A DNA stretch of 50,749 bases from Noviherbaspirillum autotrophicum (GCF_000818395.1 NZ_JWJG01000028.1:2950454-3001202); one strand, 5' to 3'. Counted from the stretch's first letter, positions 33,111-44,541 are shown. Program-made: numbers and translations. Notes: a model not told the origin generated them from the letters alone.

Positions 33111-34192
33111 AGCGGGATCCTGATTTGTGCGATGGCGCCTGCGGGCGTATTGGGATGGAGTGTCAAGCTGGCGTACTGGCCGTACAGCGCGCGCAGGCGT
33201 TCGCGGATGTTGGACACGCCGACCCGCGTGCCGGGCTGCTGCTGCGGGCCGTCCAGCCCGAGGCCGGTGTCGGCCACGCTCAGCGCCAGCGTTCCGGCCT
33301 CGTGCGCCGCGGCGATATCAATGCGCCCGCCGCCGATCTTCGGCTCGAGCCCGTGCCTGATCGCGTTTTCGACCAGCGGCTGCATCAGCATGGGCGGGAT
33401 CATGGTCTCGCGCAATGCGTCGGGCAGGTGCAGCGCATACGACAGGCGTGTCCCCATGCGCACCGACATCAGTCCGAGGTAGGCGTCGAGCAGCGCAAAT
33501 TCCTGTTCCAGCGTGGTCTGTGCCGAGCGCGAGGCCGACAGCGTGGCGCGCAGGTACTGGATCAGCTGGTCGAGCATGTGCTGCGCGCGCTTGGCATCGA
33601 CCGCGATCAGGCCCTGCAGGTTGGCCAGCGTGTTGAACAGCATGTGCGGCTCGATCTGGGCCTGCAGCACTTGCAGCTGCGCCTGCAGCGCCTGTTTTTC
33701 GATGGCGGCGGCGCGCGCCCGTTCGGCTTCCACGGAAGCCCTGAGCAGCGCGACCTGGCCGTTGGTCCAGAAAAACCAGGAGACGACGGAGCCGGTCAGC
33801 ACCGTGAAAATGAACATGCCGGTCGGGTCGCCCAGCGGATAGAACGGGGCGTTTTCCGTGTCCAGGCCAAGCAGGCGGCTGGCGATGGCATTGCCGAGCA
33901 GTTTTGCCGTGGGCATGGCGACGGTCACCAGCCCGATGAAAGGAAGCCGCGGCGGCATGTAGCGGCCCCACAGCAGCATGCGCCCGCCGTCGATGAACAG
34001 GAGCGCGAGCATGCCGATGCACATGGAATACACCAGGTTGTAGCGAAATTCCTTGCCGACATGGAGTGCGTAGGTGGCGAGGATCGCGCAGAACAGGTTG
34101 ATGGCGATGCCGATCGTCAGATGCGACGCCAGGATGACGGCCAGCGGGCGCGGGTCGGGGATGGTCGGCAGTGCAGTCGGGGGGCGGCTCAC
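33107..34192 (-). CDS. LytS/YehU-type sensor histidine kinase
   Basis: 361 residues. About four hydrophobic helices in the first ~155 residues anchor it in the inner membrane. A short coiled coil (ALLRASVEAERARAAAIEKQALQAQLQVL) leads to the His_kinase domain with LQAQIEPHMLFNTLANLQ, whose His is the phosphorylation site, and a HATPase domain with PLVENAIRHGLEP and VADTGLGL. It should phosphorylate the LytTR regulator next to it. There is no known sensor domain in the membrane part, so the stimulus is unknown. This organisation resembles AlgZ/AlgR. Confidence 0.94.
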   Translation of the reverse strand: MSRPPTALPTIPDPRPLAVILASHLTIGIAINLFCAILATYALHVGKEFRYNLVYSMCIGMLALLFIDGGRMLLWGRYMPPRLPFIGLVTVAMPTAKLLGNAIASRLLGLDTENAPFYPLGDPTGMFIFTVLTGSVVSWFFWTNGQVALLRASVEAERARAAAIEKQALQAQLQVLQAQIEPHMLFNTLANLQGLIAVDAKRAQHMLDQLIQYLRATLSASRSAQTTLEQEFALLDAYLGLMSVRMGTRLSYALHLPDALRETMIPPMLMQPLVENAIRHGLEPKIGGGRIDIAAAHEAGTLALSVADTGLGLDGPQQQPGTRVGVSNIRERLRALYGQYASLTLHPNTPAGAIAQIRIPL

Positions 34193-34391
34193 GAAGGCGT
34201 CTCTTGCTTGTTTTTTGTTAGGCGGCGTGCGCGATGGCGGAAATGGTAACCCGTTTTGCCGGCGGCGCAGGTCGGTGCGCGTCCGATTGCCGGCGGATTG
34301 GCTGCATTATCGGGAGCTTGCCGCTATCGGTCACGCGCGTTGCGACGAAACGCGCGTTCGATGGCGCGAAGCGCCGGAATCGGGGAGTGAA

Positions 34392-35987
<1,596 letters not shown>

Positions 35988-36236
35988 GGCAAGTCGTCTT
36001 GTGGGTGTCGGACTTCCGCCGCAGGGCGGCGGGGCTCATCTTGATTCTGGCTACCCGGCGATTTTACGTGGCAAAAAGATAGGCATGTTGACGATTGTTT
36101 GACTGGCAATTAAAAAGAATGCCACCCAGCACGAAAATCGGCGCCAAAGTTGTTATGAGGAATTAAGATCGTGGCGCGGCGCTGAACGATATTGCTTGCA
36201 CACAGTCTTTGTACTGTCTTTGAAACCATTTGCGAG

Positions 36237-37682
36237 GTGGCTTTGCCGGATTCGATTCGACACCTGTTCCATCGACTGGCGCCTGCGGTCGATTTCTGTT
36301 CGCTGCGCCTGGTCGAGGAGCGAAGCGAGCACCTGACGGTGCGGCAGGACGTGCTGCAGCCGCCAACGACCGGCGTCGACAGCGGCGCGATGATCACCGT
36401 GATGCATCGCGGCGGTTACGGCTATGCGGCCACCTGCGACCTGAGCGAGGCCGGGCTGAAAGAGGCGATTCGCCGCGCCCGGCACTGGGCGCAGGTAAGT
36501 GCCGGACGATCGGTGGTCGACTATGCGGCCATCGCGCTGCCGCGCCCGGCGGGAAGCTACGCCGGCCCGGCGGCATGCGAGCCAGCGGCCGCCTCGCGCA
36601 AGGACCTGATCGCGCTGCTGATGCGCGAGTCGCGCGCCTGCCGCATCGACGCGCGCATCGTCGACTGGCAGGCGTCGCTGTGGACCGTCGACGCGTCCCA
36701 GCGCTACCTGACGGCGGACGGCGCCGATATTTTCCAGCAGTTCCGGTATGCGATTCCGAGCCTGGTGGCGACCGCCAGCGAGGGCGCCGAAACCCAGACC
36801 CGCAGCCTGGGCGGGCAGTACAACGGCTATTGCCGCCAGGGCGGGCTGGACGTGCTGGAACACGCCGCGTTCGACGGCGCCGGGCGGCGCGTGGCGCGCG
36901 AGGCGCTGGCGCTGCTGGCGGCACCGAACTGCCCAAGCGGGCGCATGGACCTGCTCTTGATGCCGGAGCAGATGATGTTGCAGATCCACGAGTCGATCGG
37001 CCATCCGCTCGAACTCGACCGCATTCTCGGCGACGAACGCAATTTCGCCGGCACCAGTTTCGTCACGCTCGACATGTTCGGCCATTACCGCTATGGCTCC
37101 GGGCTGTTGAACGTGACCTGCGATCCGACGCGCCCGGAGCAGTTCGCCAGCTACCGCTGGGACGACGACGGCTGCGCGGCCGAGCGTACCTATCTTATTC
37201 GCGACGGCGTGCTGGAACGTCCGCTGGGCGGCGCGGTATCGCAGGCGCGCGCCGGATTGGCGGGCGTGGCGACTGCACGCGCCTGCGGCTGGAACCGCGC
37301 CCCGATCGACCGCATGGCCAACCTCAACATCGAGCCGGGCGGGTCCAGCCTCGATGACATGATCAGGTCGGTCGAGCGCGGCGTGCTGATGGATACCAAC
37401 GTGTCGTGGTCGATCGACGACTCGCGCAACAAGTTCCAGTTCGGCTGCGAAGTCGGCCGCGTGATCGAAGACGGCGAGCTGAAGGGACTGGTGAAGAATC
37501 CCAATTACCGCGGCATTTCCGCCACCTTCTGGCGCTCGCTGAAGGCAGTCGGGGATGAGTCGACCCACAGCGTGATGGGCACGCCCTTTTGCGGCAAGGG
37601 CGAGCCGTCGCAGGTCATCCGCGTCGGCCATGCGTCGCCGGCCTGCCTGTTCGGCGATGTCGACGTGTTCGGAGGCGAATGA
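36237..37682 (+). CDS. TldD-like metallopeptidase
   Basis: About 481 residues from a GTG; a TTG at 36192 would add 15, and the start is uncertain. The zinc motif HESIGH (HExxxH, near residue 255) followed by the downstream Cys/His region NVTCDP of the TldD fold identifies it as the catalytic subunit of a TldD/TldE heterodimer. SLGGQYNGYCRQGG is the usual loop. This is a non-canonical copy: sequence segments differ from the E. coli-type TldD, and it is paired with an unusually divergent TldE-like protein. Such pairs trim unfolded peptides and mature some peptide natural products. The next gene overlaps by one base. Confidence 0.87.
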   Translation: MALPDSIRHLFHRLAPAVDFCSLRLVEERSEHLTVRQDVLQPPTTGVDSGAMITVMHRGGYGYAATCDLSEAGLKEAIRRARHWAQVSAGRSVVDYAAIALPRPAGSYAGPAACEPAAASRKDLIALLMRESRACRIDARIVDWQASLWTVDASQRYLTADGADIFQQFRYAIPSLVATASEGAETQTRSLGGQYNGYCRQGGLDVLEHAAFDGAGRRVAREALALLAAPNCPSGRMDLLLMPEQMMLQIHESIGHPLELDRILGDERNFAGTSFVTLDMFGHYRYGSGLLNVTCDPTRPEQFASYRWDDDGCAAERTYLIRDGVLERPLGGAVSQARAGLAGVATARACGWNRAPIDRMANLNIEPGGSSLDDMIRSVERGVLMDTNVSWSIDDSRNKFQFGCEVGRVIEDGELKGLVKNPNYRGISATFWRSLKAVGDESTHSVMGTPFCGKGEPSQVIRVGHASPACLFGDVDVFGGE

Positions 37683-39004
37683 TGCAGGACTATTTCCATC
37701 TCCTGGCCGCCTTCCTCGACGGCGCCATGCGCGGCACCGAGCAGTACACTTGCTGGCTGGCGGCGGAAGCGTCGGACTTCGTGCGCTTCAACCGCAGCGC
37801 GATCCGGCAGGCGGGCCATGTCGCGCAGCGCTACCTGACATTGCGGCTGATCGACGGCTTGCGCCACGCGAGCTGCACGCTCGCCGTGGCCGGCGATCTC
37901 GGGCTCGACCGCGCTCTGGTCGCAGGCGCGGTGGCGGACCTGCGCGCGCTGCTGGCCGACCTGCCGGAAGACCCGCACCTGCTGGTGGCCACCGAGGTGC
38001 AGTCCACCGAACGCATCGTCACGTCGCGTCTGCCGGATACGGCCGCGATGGTCGATGAAGTGCTGTCCTGCGCGCGCGGCCACGACCTGGTCGGCATTCT
38101 GGCCGCCGGGCCGATCTGGCGCGGATTCGCCAATTCATGCGGGCAGCGCAACTGGCACGAGAGCGCGAGTTTTCATCTCGACTGGAGCCTGTACCACCAG
38201 GGCGACAAGGCAGCGAAGGCAAGCTACGCGGGATTCGACTGGGACAGCGCCGCATTCCGCGCACGATTCGACAGCGCGGCAGCCCAGCTTGCCATGCTGC
38301 GGCAGGCGCCGGTCGGCATTTCGCCGGGCCCTTACCGTGCCTATCTGGCGCCGGCGGCGTTGAATGACATCCTCGGCATGCTGAACTGGGGCTGCGTGTC
38401 CGAAAAGGCGCTGCGCACCAGGCAAAGCCCGTTGCGCCGCATGCGCGACGAGGGGCTGCGGCTCAACCGGGCGGTGACGCTGGCGGAGAACACGGCAGGA
38501 GGGCTGGCGCCCGGGTTTCAGGCCGACGGTTTCCTCAAGCCGGAGCGGGTGCAATTGTTCGAGCAGGGGCGGCTGGCGGGCAGCATGGTTTCTCCGCGCA
38601 CCGCGAAGGAATACGGCATTGCCGCCAATGGCGCCGACTCCGGCGAAGCAATGGCTTCGCTCGACCTGGCCGGCGGCGAGCTGCCGGTATCGCAGGTGCT
38701 CGCGCAGCTCGACACCGGTGTTTTCATCAGCAACCTGTGGTACCTGAATTTTTCCGATCGCACCAACTGCCGGCTGACCGGCATGACGCGCTTTGCGACG
38801 TTCTGGGTCGAGAACGGGGAAATCAAGGCGCCGATGAATGTGATGCGGTTCGACGATTCGCTGTTCAGGATGCTCGGCGAAAACCTGCTCGGCTTGACGC
38901 GCGAGCGGGAACTGCTGATCGATAGCGACAGCTACGGGGCGCGCAGCACGGGCAGCGCCTTGCTGCCGGGGGCGCTGATCAAGGACTTCGCGTTCGTGCT
39001 GTGA
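37682..39004 (+). CDS. TldE/PmbA-like protein, partner of the TldD-like gene
   Basis: 440 residues. It lacks the HExxxH zinc motif, as expected for the TldE/PmbA subunit, and has the late family segments GVFISNLWYLNFSDRTNCRLTGMTRFATFWVENGEI and MNVMRFDDSLFRMLGENLLGLT near the C-terminus. The ATG shares its A with the TldD stop and has GGAGG six bases upstream, so translation is coupled and the subunits would be made in equal amounts. An ATG three bases earlier (37679) is also in frame. Canonical TldE has conserved regions not seen here, so it belongs to the divergent branch. Confidence 0.85.
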   Translation: MQDYFHLLAAFLDGAMRGTEQYTCWLAAEASDFVRFNRSAIRQAGHVAQRYLTLRLIDGLRHASCTLAVAGDLGLDRALVAGAVADLRALLADLPEDPHLLVATEVQSTERIVTSRLPDTAAMVDEVLSCARGHDLVGILAAGPIWRGFANSCGQRNWHESASFHLDWSLYHQGDKAAKASYAGFDWDSAAFRARFDSAAAQLAMLRQAPVGISPGPYRAYLAPAALNDILGMLNWGCVSEKALRTRQSPLRRMRDEGLRLNRAVTLAENTAGGLAPGFQADGFLKPERVQLFEQGRLAGSMVSPRTAKEYGIAANGADSGEAMASLDLAGGELPVSQVLAQLDTGVFISNLWYLNFSDRTNCRLTGMTRFATFWVENGEIKAPMNVMRFDDSLFRMLGENLLGLTRERELLIDSDSYGARSTGSALLPGALIKDFAFVL

Positions 39005-39040
39005 CGTTCTCCCTCCCCCGTCCGCGGGAGAGGGAGCGCT

Positions 39041-40279
39041 TCAGATCACGCCTTTTTCCCGTAATGCCGCAATCTCCGCCTCGCTCTTGCCCAGCAAGCC
39101 GCCCAGCACTTCCTGCGTATGCTGTCCCAGCAGGGGCGGCGGGGCGTCGTACCGGGGCGGCGTTGCCGACATCTTGATCGGACTGCCCACCAGCTTGACC
39201 ATGCCGCCGGTCGGGTGCGGCAGATCGACGCGCATGCCGCGTGCCTGAACCTGCGGATTGTCGAACACTTCGTCGAGATTGTTGATCGGGCCGCAAGGCA
39301 CACCGGCCGCTTCCAGCAGGTCGATCCATTCCTGCTTGGACTTGGTCAGAACCATGTCCGCCAGCAGCGGCACCAGCGTATCGCGATGGCGCACCCGCAT
39401 CGGGTTGGTCGCGAAGCGCTCGTCGACCGCCAGCCACGGCTGGCCGCCGGCTTCGACGAACTTCTTGTACTGGCCGTCGTTGCCCACCGCGACGATGATG
39501 TGGCCGTCGGCGGTCGCGAAGGTCTGGTACGGCACGATGTTCGGATGCGCGTTGCCCCAGCGCGTGGGCGGATTGCCGCTGGCGAGGTAATTGGTGTTCA
39601 TGTTGGCCAGCATCGCCACCTGCACGTCGAGCAGCGCCATGTCGATGTACTGGCCAGCGCCTGTGCGGTCGCGGTGCGCGAGCGCGGCCATCACCGCGAT
39701 CGTCGCGTACATGCCGGTCATCAGGTCGGAGATCGCCACGCCGGCCTTCTGCGGTCCGCCGCCCGGCAGGTCGTCGCGCTCGCCAGTGACCGACATGAAG
39801 CCGCCCATGCCCTGCACGATGAAGTCGTAGCCGGCGCGCTGCGCATACGGACCGTTCTGGCCGAAGCCAGTGATCGAACAGTAGATCAGGTCCGGCTTTT
39901 CACGCTGCAGGGACTCGTAGTCGAGCCCGTACTTCTTCAACTGGCCGACCTTGTAGTTTTCCAGCACCACGTCCGACTGGCGCGCAAGGGCCCGCACGAT
40001 TTCCTGGCCTGCGGGCGTGGCGATGTCGAGCGTGACGGATTTCTTGCCGCGGTTGGCCGCGAGGTAGTAGGCCGCTTCGGTGGTGTCGCGCCCCTCGCCG
40101 TCCTTCAGGTAGGGCGGGCCCCAGTGCCGGGTGTCGTCGCCGGCGCCGGGGCGCTCGATTTTGATCACGTCGGCGCCCAAGTCCGCCAGGTTCTGCGCGC
40201 ACCAGGGGCCCGCGAGCACGCGGGTCAGGTCGAGTACGCGGATATGTCCTAATGCTTTTTTCAGTGGCGAATCAGCCAT
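39041..40279 (-). CDS. family III CoA-transferase (CaiB/BaiF type)
   Basis: 412 residues. The family opening LGHIRVLDLTRVLAGPWCAQNLADLGADVIKIE and the RGKKSVTLDI segment are clear; the catalytic Asp that forms the aspartyl-CoA intermediate is probably in ISDLMTGMYA near residue 185. It moves CoA between carboxylic acids such as succinate and a hydroxy or unsaturated acid; the exact pair cannot be read from sequence. Its start lies 19 bases inside the end of the GGDEF-EAL gene, so the two may be transcribed together. A CoA-transferase upstream of fatty-acid genes would fit carboxylic-acid catabolism, but the etf genes are 9 kb away. Confidence 0.93.
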   Translation of the reverse strand: MADSPLKKALGHIRVLDLTRVLAGPWCAQNLADLGADVIKIERPGAGDDTRHWGPPYLKDGEGRDTTEAAYYLAANRGKKSVTLDIATPAGQEIVRALARQSDVVLENYKVGQLKKYGLDYESLQREKPDLIYCSITGFGQNGPYAQRAGYDFIVQGMGGFMSVTGERDDLPGGGPQKAGVAISDLMTGMYATIAVMAALAHRDRTGAGQYIDMALLDVQVAMLANMNTNYLASGNPPTRWGNAHPNIVPYQTFATADGHIIVAVGNDGQYKKFVEAGGQPWLAVDERFATNPMRVRHRDTLVPLLADMVLTKSKQEWIDLLEAAGVPCGPINNLDEVFDNPQVQARGMRVDLPHPTGGMVKLVGSPIKMSATPPRYDAPPPLLGQHTQEVLGGLLGKSEAEIAALREKGVI

Positions 40280-42945
40280 GTTTCGAACTGGTCTGCGGTG
40301 AGTGGTTGGGTAAAGTAAAAGCCCTGGGCGATATGGCAGCCGCGCGCGCGCAGGTATTCCATCTGCTGCGGCGTCTCTACGCCCTCGGCAACCACATCCA
40401 GGCCTAGCGGCTGCGCCATCATGATGATGGCATCGGTGATGGCGCGGCCGTCCCCTTCGTCGGGCAGGCTGTGGATGAGGCTGCGGTCGATTTTAACCTT
40501 ACGCACCGGATAGCGCCGCAGGTAGCCCAGATTCGAGTAACCCGTGCCGAAATCGTCGATGCTCAGCGCCACCTGCATCTCCACCATGCGGTCCAGCAGC
40601 GACGTGTCCATGGCTTCGTGCTGCATCACGGTGTTTTCCTGCACTTCCCACTCCAGCTGCGCCGGCGTCACGCCGGTGCGGTCCAGCGCCTCCTCCAGCA
40701 CCGACGCCAGGTTGTTGTCGGCCAGCTGGCCGGCTGCCAGGTTGATCGCGATATTGAAGCGTTCCAGCCCCTTGTCGTGCCACGCGGCCAGCTGGTCGCA
40801 GGCGTCGTTCATCACCCATTTGCTGATAGTCTGGATCAGCCCGGAGCGCTCCGCCAGCGGCAGGAAGGCCGCCGGCAGCAGCAGGCCCTGGCGCGGATGA
40901 TGCCAGCGCAGCAGCGCTTCGACGCAGCGCACCTTGCCGGTACGCAGATCGATCTGCGGCTGATAGTAGTGCTGCAGTTCGCGCTCCCGGATCGCGCGGC
41001 GCAGCTCGCCTTCCAGCACCGATTGCTTGGACACGCGGCCGCTCTGGCGCGGCGAAAACATCTGGTAGCGGTTGCGCCCGCCGGATTTGGCGTGGTACAG
41101 CGCGATATCGGCCTTTTTCATCAGCGTGTCGATGTCGCCGCCGTCGAATGGGTACAGCGCGATGCCGACGCTGACCGACACCTGCAGCTCATGGCCGCGC
41201 AGCGAGAACGGCGCGTTCATCGCGTCGACGACCTGCTGCGCGATGTCTTCGGCTATGCGCATGTCGTTCAGGTTCTGTGCCAGCAGCATGAATTCGTCGC
41301 CGCCCAGGCGCGCCAGCACGTCGTCCTTGCGTACGATGTTTTTCAGGCGCAGCGCCACCGCCTTGAGCAGCTCGTCGCCGATGGCATGGCCGAGCGCGTC
41401 GTTGACGTGCTTCAGTCCGTCCAAGTCGATGAAGAATGCCGCCAGCGAGGTCGAATTGGCCGCCATGCGCGGAAAGATGTCGGCTGCGCGCTCGAACAGG
41501 AATTGCCGGTTCGGCAGTCCGGTCAGGCTGTCCTGGTGCGCATGCCGGTGTGGCTGCGTTTTTTCCCGTGCGCGCGCGGCTTCTTCGAAGACCAGCGCAA
41601 TCAGCCCGGCGCATTGAATGGCGAACTCGGCCTCGTCCTTGCGCCAGGCGCGCGGCGTTTGCAGCTGGGAGAGCATCAGCAGTCCCGCGCCTTCCCCGGC
41701 GCCACGTACCGGCACGATCATCACGGCCTTGACCGATGCGGTGTGAAAGTATTCGCATGCGAGTGCGGTGCGCGGGTCCTGGTCGACGTCGGTCACCACC
41801 AGGGCTTGCCCGTCGTTCAGGACTTGCCGCAGTAGCGGATGCAAGGCGTCAGTGCCCTGTGCATTCATCGCGCCGGCCGCTTCTGTTGCCTCGGACGCCT
41901 CGGTTACCAGGTTCTGGCGCACTTCATCGTATGCCATCACGCAGTGCGAGGCGGACGGCTCGGGGCCGGTTTCCCAGTAGCCGCAGCGGTGCGCACCAAG
42001 CGCCTTGGCTGCCGCCTTCAGGATCACTTTCAGCGCCGAATCCGCCTGCGGATGCGGCTGTTGCGCCAGGCGCAGCAGGCGATTGAGGTAGTGCAGCTGC
42101 CGCTTCCTGTCGGCCGCCGCGCCTTGCAGCTCCTGCGCCTGCTCGGTGACGTCGTGCAGGGCGACGAGCACGGCGCCGGCGTCACCGCGCCCTAGCGCGC
42201 GCGCGTGGCCAGTGTACTGCCGCCAACGGCCATCCTGGCCGCGCAGGCGCAATGCCAGCGTCGCTTCGACGCTGCCGGCAAGTGCGCCGAATGTCTGCTC
42301 CAGCCGGGAACGGTCCTCCGGGTGCGCCAGATCCAGCAGGCGCGATTGATCAAGGCCATTGTCCGGGCCGCCGTGCAGGCGGGAAAACGCAGGGCTGGCA
42401 TAGCGGATGGTCGAATCGCCAGCGCAGATCAGCACCGGGTCGGGAAGCAGATCGATGATCTCCTGCGCCTGGAACATGTGGCTGGAGCCGCCGCCCATGT
42501 GCGCTGCGGGGTGCAGTATCCATGCCGTGCCGGCGGCGTCCGACATGTTGTCGAACTGGCTGGCGGTGACGTCAAATTCGATCGGGTGGCCATCCCTGCC
42601 GGTCAGGCAAACGGTCTGGCCGGATGTGGCTGGGTGGGTGGGATTCCGATTTGCAATGGAAATATCGGGGCCGGCGCCGGCCAGGATGGCCGCGACCGGC
42701 CGGCCAACCAGTTGCGCCGCATCGACGCCGAGCAGCTCTGCCAGCACGTTATTAACACGAGTAATGATTCCATTCCGCATGAATAGCAGACCGGTGTGCG
42801 CGTCGTCGCAGACGGCGGCAATCGCGTGCCATTCGGCCGGAAACAGAAAGTGGGACGTGTCGGAGGGCGCTTGCTGGGTGCGGTCAGTTGGCATGTCCGG
42901 GCGGGCGCGAACCACTTCCGCCGCAGCGGCGCAAATCGTTCGCAT
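40261..42945 (-). CDS. PAS-PAS-GAF-GGDEF-EAL protein
   Basis: 894 residues. A short N-terminal part, PAS 1 (~40-150), PAS 2 (~165-275), a GAF domain (~310-460), GGDEF (~480-640) with intact GGDEF, and EAL (~650-890) with EALLRW, IDDFGTGYSNLGYL and KIDRSLI. Both catalytic domains keep their motifs, so it may make or degrade cyclic di-GMP depending on the signal. No transmembrane helix is visible, so the sensing is cytosolic. A start at 42894 (MPTDRTQQ) is also possible; neither has a strong ribosome-binding site. The 3' end overlaps the CoA-transferase by 19 bases, and UgpQ is divergent 63 bases upstream. Confidence 0.93.
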   Translation of the reverse strand: MRTICAAAAEVVRARPDMPTDRTQQAPSDTSHFLFPAEWHAIAAVCDDAHTGLLFMRNGIITRVNNVLAELLGVDAAQLVGRPVAAILAGAGPDISIANRNPTHPATSGQTVCLTGRDGHPIEFDVTASQFDNMSDAAGTAWILHPAAHMGGGSSHMFQAQEIIDLLPDPVLICAGDSTIRYASPAFSRLHGGPDNGLDQSRLLDLAHPEDRSRLEQTFGALAGSVEATLALRLRGQDGRWRQYTGHARALGRGDAGAVLVALHDVTEQAQELQGAAADRKRQLHYLNRLLRLAQQPHPQADSALKVILKAAAKALGAHRCGYWETGPEPSASHCVMAYDEVRQNLVTEASEATEAAGAMNAQGTDALHPLLRQVLNDGQALVVTDVDQDPRTALACEYFHTASVKAVMIVPVRGAGEGAGLLMLSQLQTPRAWRKDEAEFAIQCAGLIALVFEEAARAREKTQPHRHAHQDSLTGLPNRQFLFERAADIFPRMAANSTSLAAFFIDLDGLKHVNDALGHAIGDELLKAVALRLKNIVRKDDVLARLGGDEFMLLAQNLNDMRIAEDIAQQVVDAMNAPFSLRGHELQVSVSVGIALYPFDGGDIDTLMKKADIALYHAKSGGRNRYQMFSPRQSGRVSKQSVLEGELRRAIRERELQHYYQPQIDLRTGKVRCVEALLRWHHPRQGLLLPAAFLPLAERSGLIQTISKWVMNDACDQLAAWHDKGLERFNIAINLAAGQLADNNLASVLEEALDRTGVTPAQLEWEVQENTVMQHEAMDTSLLDRMVEMQVALSIDDFGTGYSNLGYLRRYPVRKVKIDRSLIHSLPDEGDGRAITDAIIMMAQPLGLDVVAEGVETPQQMEYLRARGCHIAQGFYFTQPLTADQFETWLIRH

Positions 42946-43008
42946 CAAGAGAAAGATTGGGATTAGACTACGTGCCGTTGCAGATCATTCCGAGATATTG
43001 ATCAAGCC

Positions 43009-43773
43009 ATGTGGTTTTATCCTAGGATCATTGCGCATCGCGGCGGCGGCACGCTCGCACCGGAAAACACGCTGGCGGCCATGCGTTGCGGGCTGGCGCA
43101 CGGCTTTCATGCCGTCGAATTCGACGTCATGCTGTCGGGCGACGGCGTGCCGGTGCTGATGCATGATCCGGATTTCGGCCGCACGGTGCGCGGCCGCGGC
43201 CGTGTGTGCGACACCCCGGCCGCCGAGCTGGCGGCGCTGGATGCCGGCTCCTGGTTTGGCCCGCAATTCGCCGGGGAGCCGGTGCCGACCTTCGAGCAGG
43301 TTGTTGCATTCTGCAAGGCAAACAACATCTGGATGAACGTCGAAATCAAGCCTGCGCCCGGCGTTGAAACCCACACCGGCCACGTGGTGGCAGCGCTGAC
43401 ACAGCGCCTGTTTGCGGCGGAAATCGCCGCTCATGTGCCCGGCAGAAATGATTCGGTGCTGCCACTTTTCTCATCATTCTCGTTCGACGCGCTGCAAGCG
43501 GCAAAGGAAGCCGCCCCCGGCATCCCGCGCGGCTTCCTGCTCGACACCGTTCCGCCCGATTGGCAAGAGCGTCTGCGTGCGCTGGAGGCGGTGGCGCTGC
43601 ACACCAACCACCGGCACCTCACCGAACGGCTGGCGTGCGCGATCAAGGCGCAGGACGTCGGCTTGCTCTGCTACACCGTCAATACGCCGCAACGCGCCCA
43701 TGAAATCCTTTCCTGGGGCGTCGATGCCTTTTGCACCGACCGCATCGACCTGATCGGCCCGGACTTTGCGTAA
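43009..43773 (+). CDS. ugpQ: glycerophosphodiester phosphodiesterase
   Basis: 254 residues, the normal length of the cytosolic UgpQ type. The catalytic pattern is intact: AHRGGG near residue 10, PENT near residue 18, EFDVMLSGDGVPVLMHDP near residues 42-58 (Glu, Asp and His for Ca or Mg and acid-base chemistry) and NVEIKP near residue 110. It hydrolyses glycerophosphodiesters to sn-glycerol-3-phosphate and an alcohol. No ugp transporter genes are adjacent, and no signal peptide is seen. The gene is divergent from the GGDEF-EAL gene with only a short spacer. Confidence 0.94.
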   Translation: MWFYPRIIAHRGGGTLAPENTLAAMRCGLAHGFHAVEFDVMLSGDGVPVLMHDPDFGRTVRGRGRVCDTPAAELAALDAGSWFGPQFAGEPVPTFEQVVAFCKANNIWMNVEIKPAPGVETHTGHVVAALTQRLFAAEIAAHVPGRNDSVLPLFSSFSFDALQAAKEAAPGIPRGFLLDTVPPDWQERLRALEAVALHTNHRHLTERLACAIKAQDVGLLCYTVNTPQRAHEILSWGVDAFCTDRIDLIGPDFA

Positions 43774-43888
43774 TCCGTCGTTACGCCCGGTTACACTGCT
43801 TACAACTTTGCAGTCGGCGCAGGCGCCGCTTTTGCGTTGAAGGCGACATGGGCAACTGCTCATGCCGACCCAACGAAAGGAAACGACA

Positions 43889-44476
43889 ATGAAGACTGCA
43901 CGCATGATCCCCGTTCTTTTGGCCGCCTTCCTGGCCGTCCCCGTGTTTGCGCAAAGCGCGGGCGCCGAAGCGCAGCGCGACGTCCGCCAGCAGCAGCGCA
44001 TCGAAAACGGCCTGCAATCCGGTCAGCTCACGACGCGCGAGGCCGCGCGGCTGGAGCGCGAAGAAGCGCAGATCGACCGCGCCCAGGCACATGCCCTGAA
44101 GGACGGCAGATTGAGTAATGCCGAAAAGAGCCGCATTGAGCGCATGCAGGACCGCGCCAGCCGCGACATCCGCGCCGAAAAGCACGATGCGCAGACCGGC
44201 AATCCCGGTTCCGCCTCCAGCCGCCGCATGCAGGCCGATGTGCAGCGCAATGTCAACCAGGAACAGCGCATCGCGAACGGCCTCAAGGACGGTTCGCTGA
44301 CCAAGCGCGAAGCGGCCAGGATGGAACGCGGGCAAGCCGGCGTCGCCCGGCAAGAGTTCCGCGATGGCCGTGACGGACACGTTGGCAGATTCGAGCAACG
44401 ACAGGTGCAACGCAGTGAAAACCGCCAGTCGCAACGCATCCGCCACGAGCGGCACGACCTGCAGCACCGCGGTTGA
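43889..44476 (+). CDS. repeat-containing periplasmic protein, 195 aa
   Basis: A signal peptide (MIPVLLAAFLAVPVFAQSAG) is followed by two related helical repeats. Repeat 1, QQQRIENGLQSGQLTTREA; repeat 2, NQEQRIANGLKDGSLTKREA; each is followed by ARLEREEAQIDRAQ-like or ARMERGQAGVARQE. An NAEKSRIERMQDRASRDI segment lies between them. The C-terminus is rich in Arg, Gln and Glu with low complexity. The pattern of E/R/Q-rich helices is found in envelope proteins of unknown function. The ATG at 43889 has GAAAGGAAA upstream; a nine-codon longer frame is less likely. A strong terminator follows. Confidence 0.8.
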   Translation: MKTARMIPVLLAAFLAVPVFAQSAGAEAQRDVRQQQRIENGLQSGQLTTREAARLEREEAQIDRAQAHALKDGRLSNAEKSRIERMQDRASRDIRAEKHDAQTGNPGSASSRRMQADVQRNVNQEQRIANGLKDGSLTKREAARMERGQAGVARQEFRDGRDGHVGRFEQRQVQRSENRQSQRIRHERHDLQHRG

Positions 44477-44509
44477 TCAAGTACCAATTCACTGAGGCTC
44501 GACACCGCG

Positions 44510-44541
44510 AAGCCCGCCGGAATTTAACCGGCGGGCTTTTT
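44510..44541 (+). terminator. intrinsic terminator between the repeat protein and alaS
   Basis: 11-base arms AAGCCCGCCGG / CCGGCGGGCTT with a seven-base loop and a TTTTATTTT tract, 34 bases after the upstream stop codon. Confidence 0.95.

Noticed and set aside
36153-37631. 492-codon minus-strand frame opposite the TldD-like gene
   Set aside because: Shadow frame; the plus strand carries the HESIGH motif and full family pattern.
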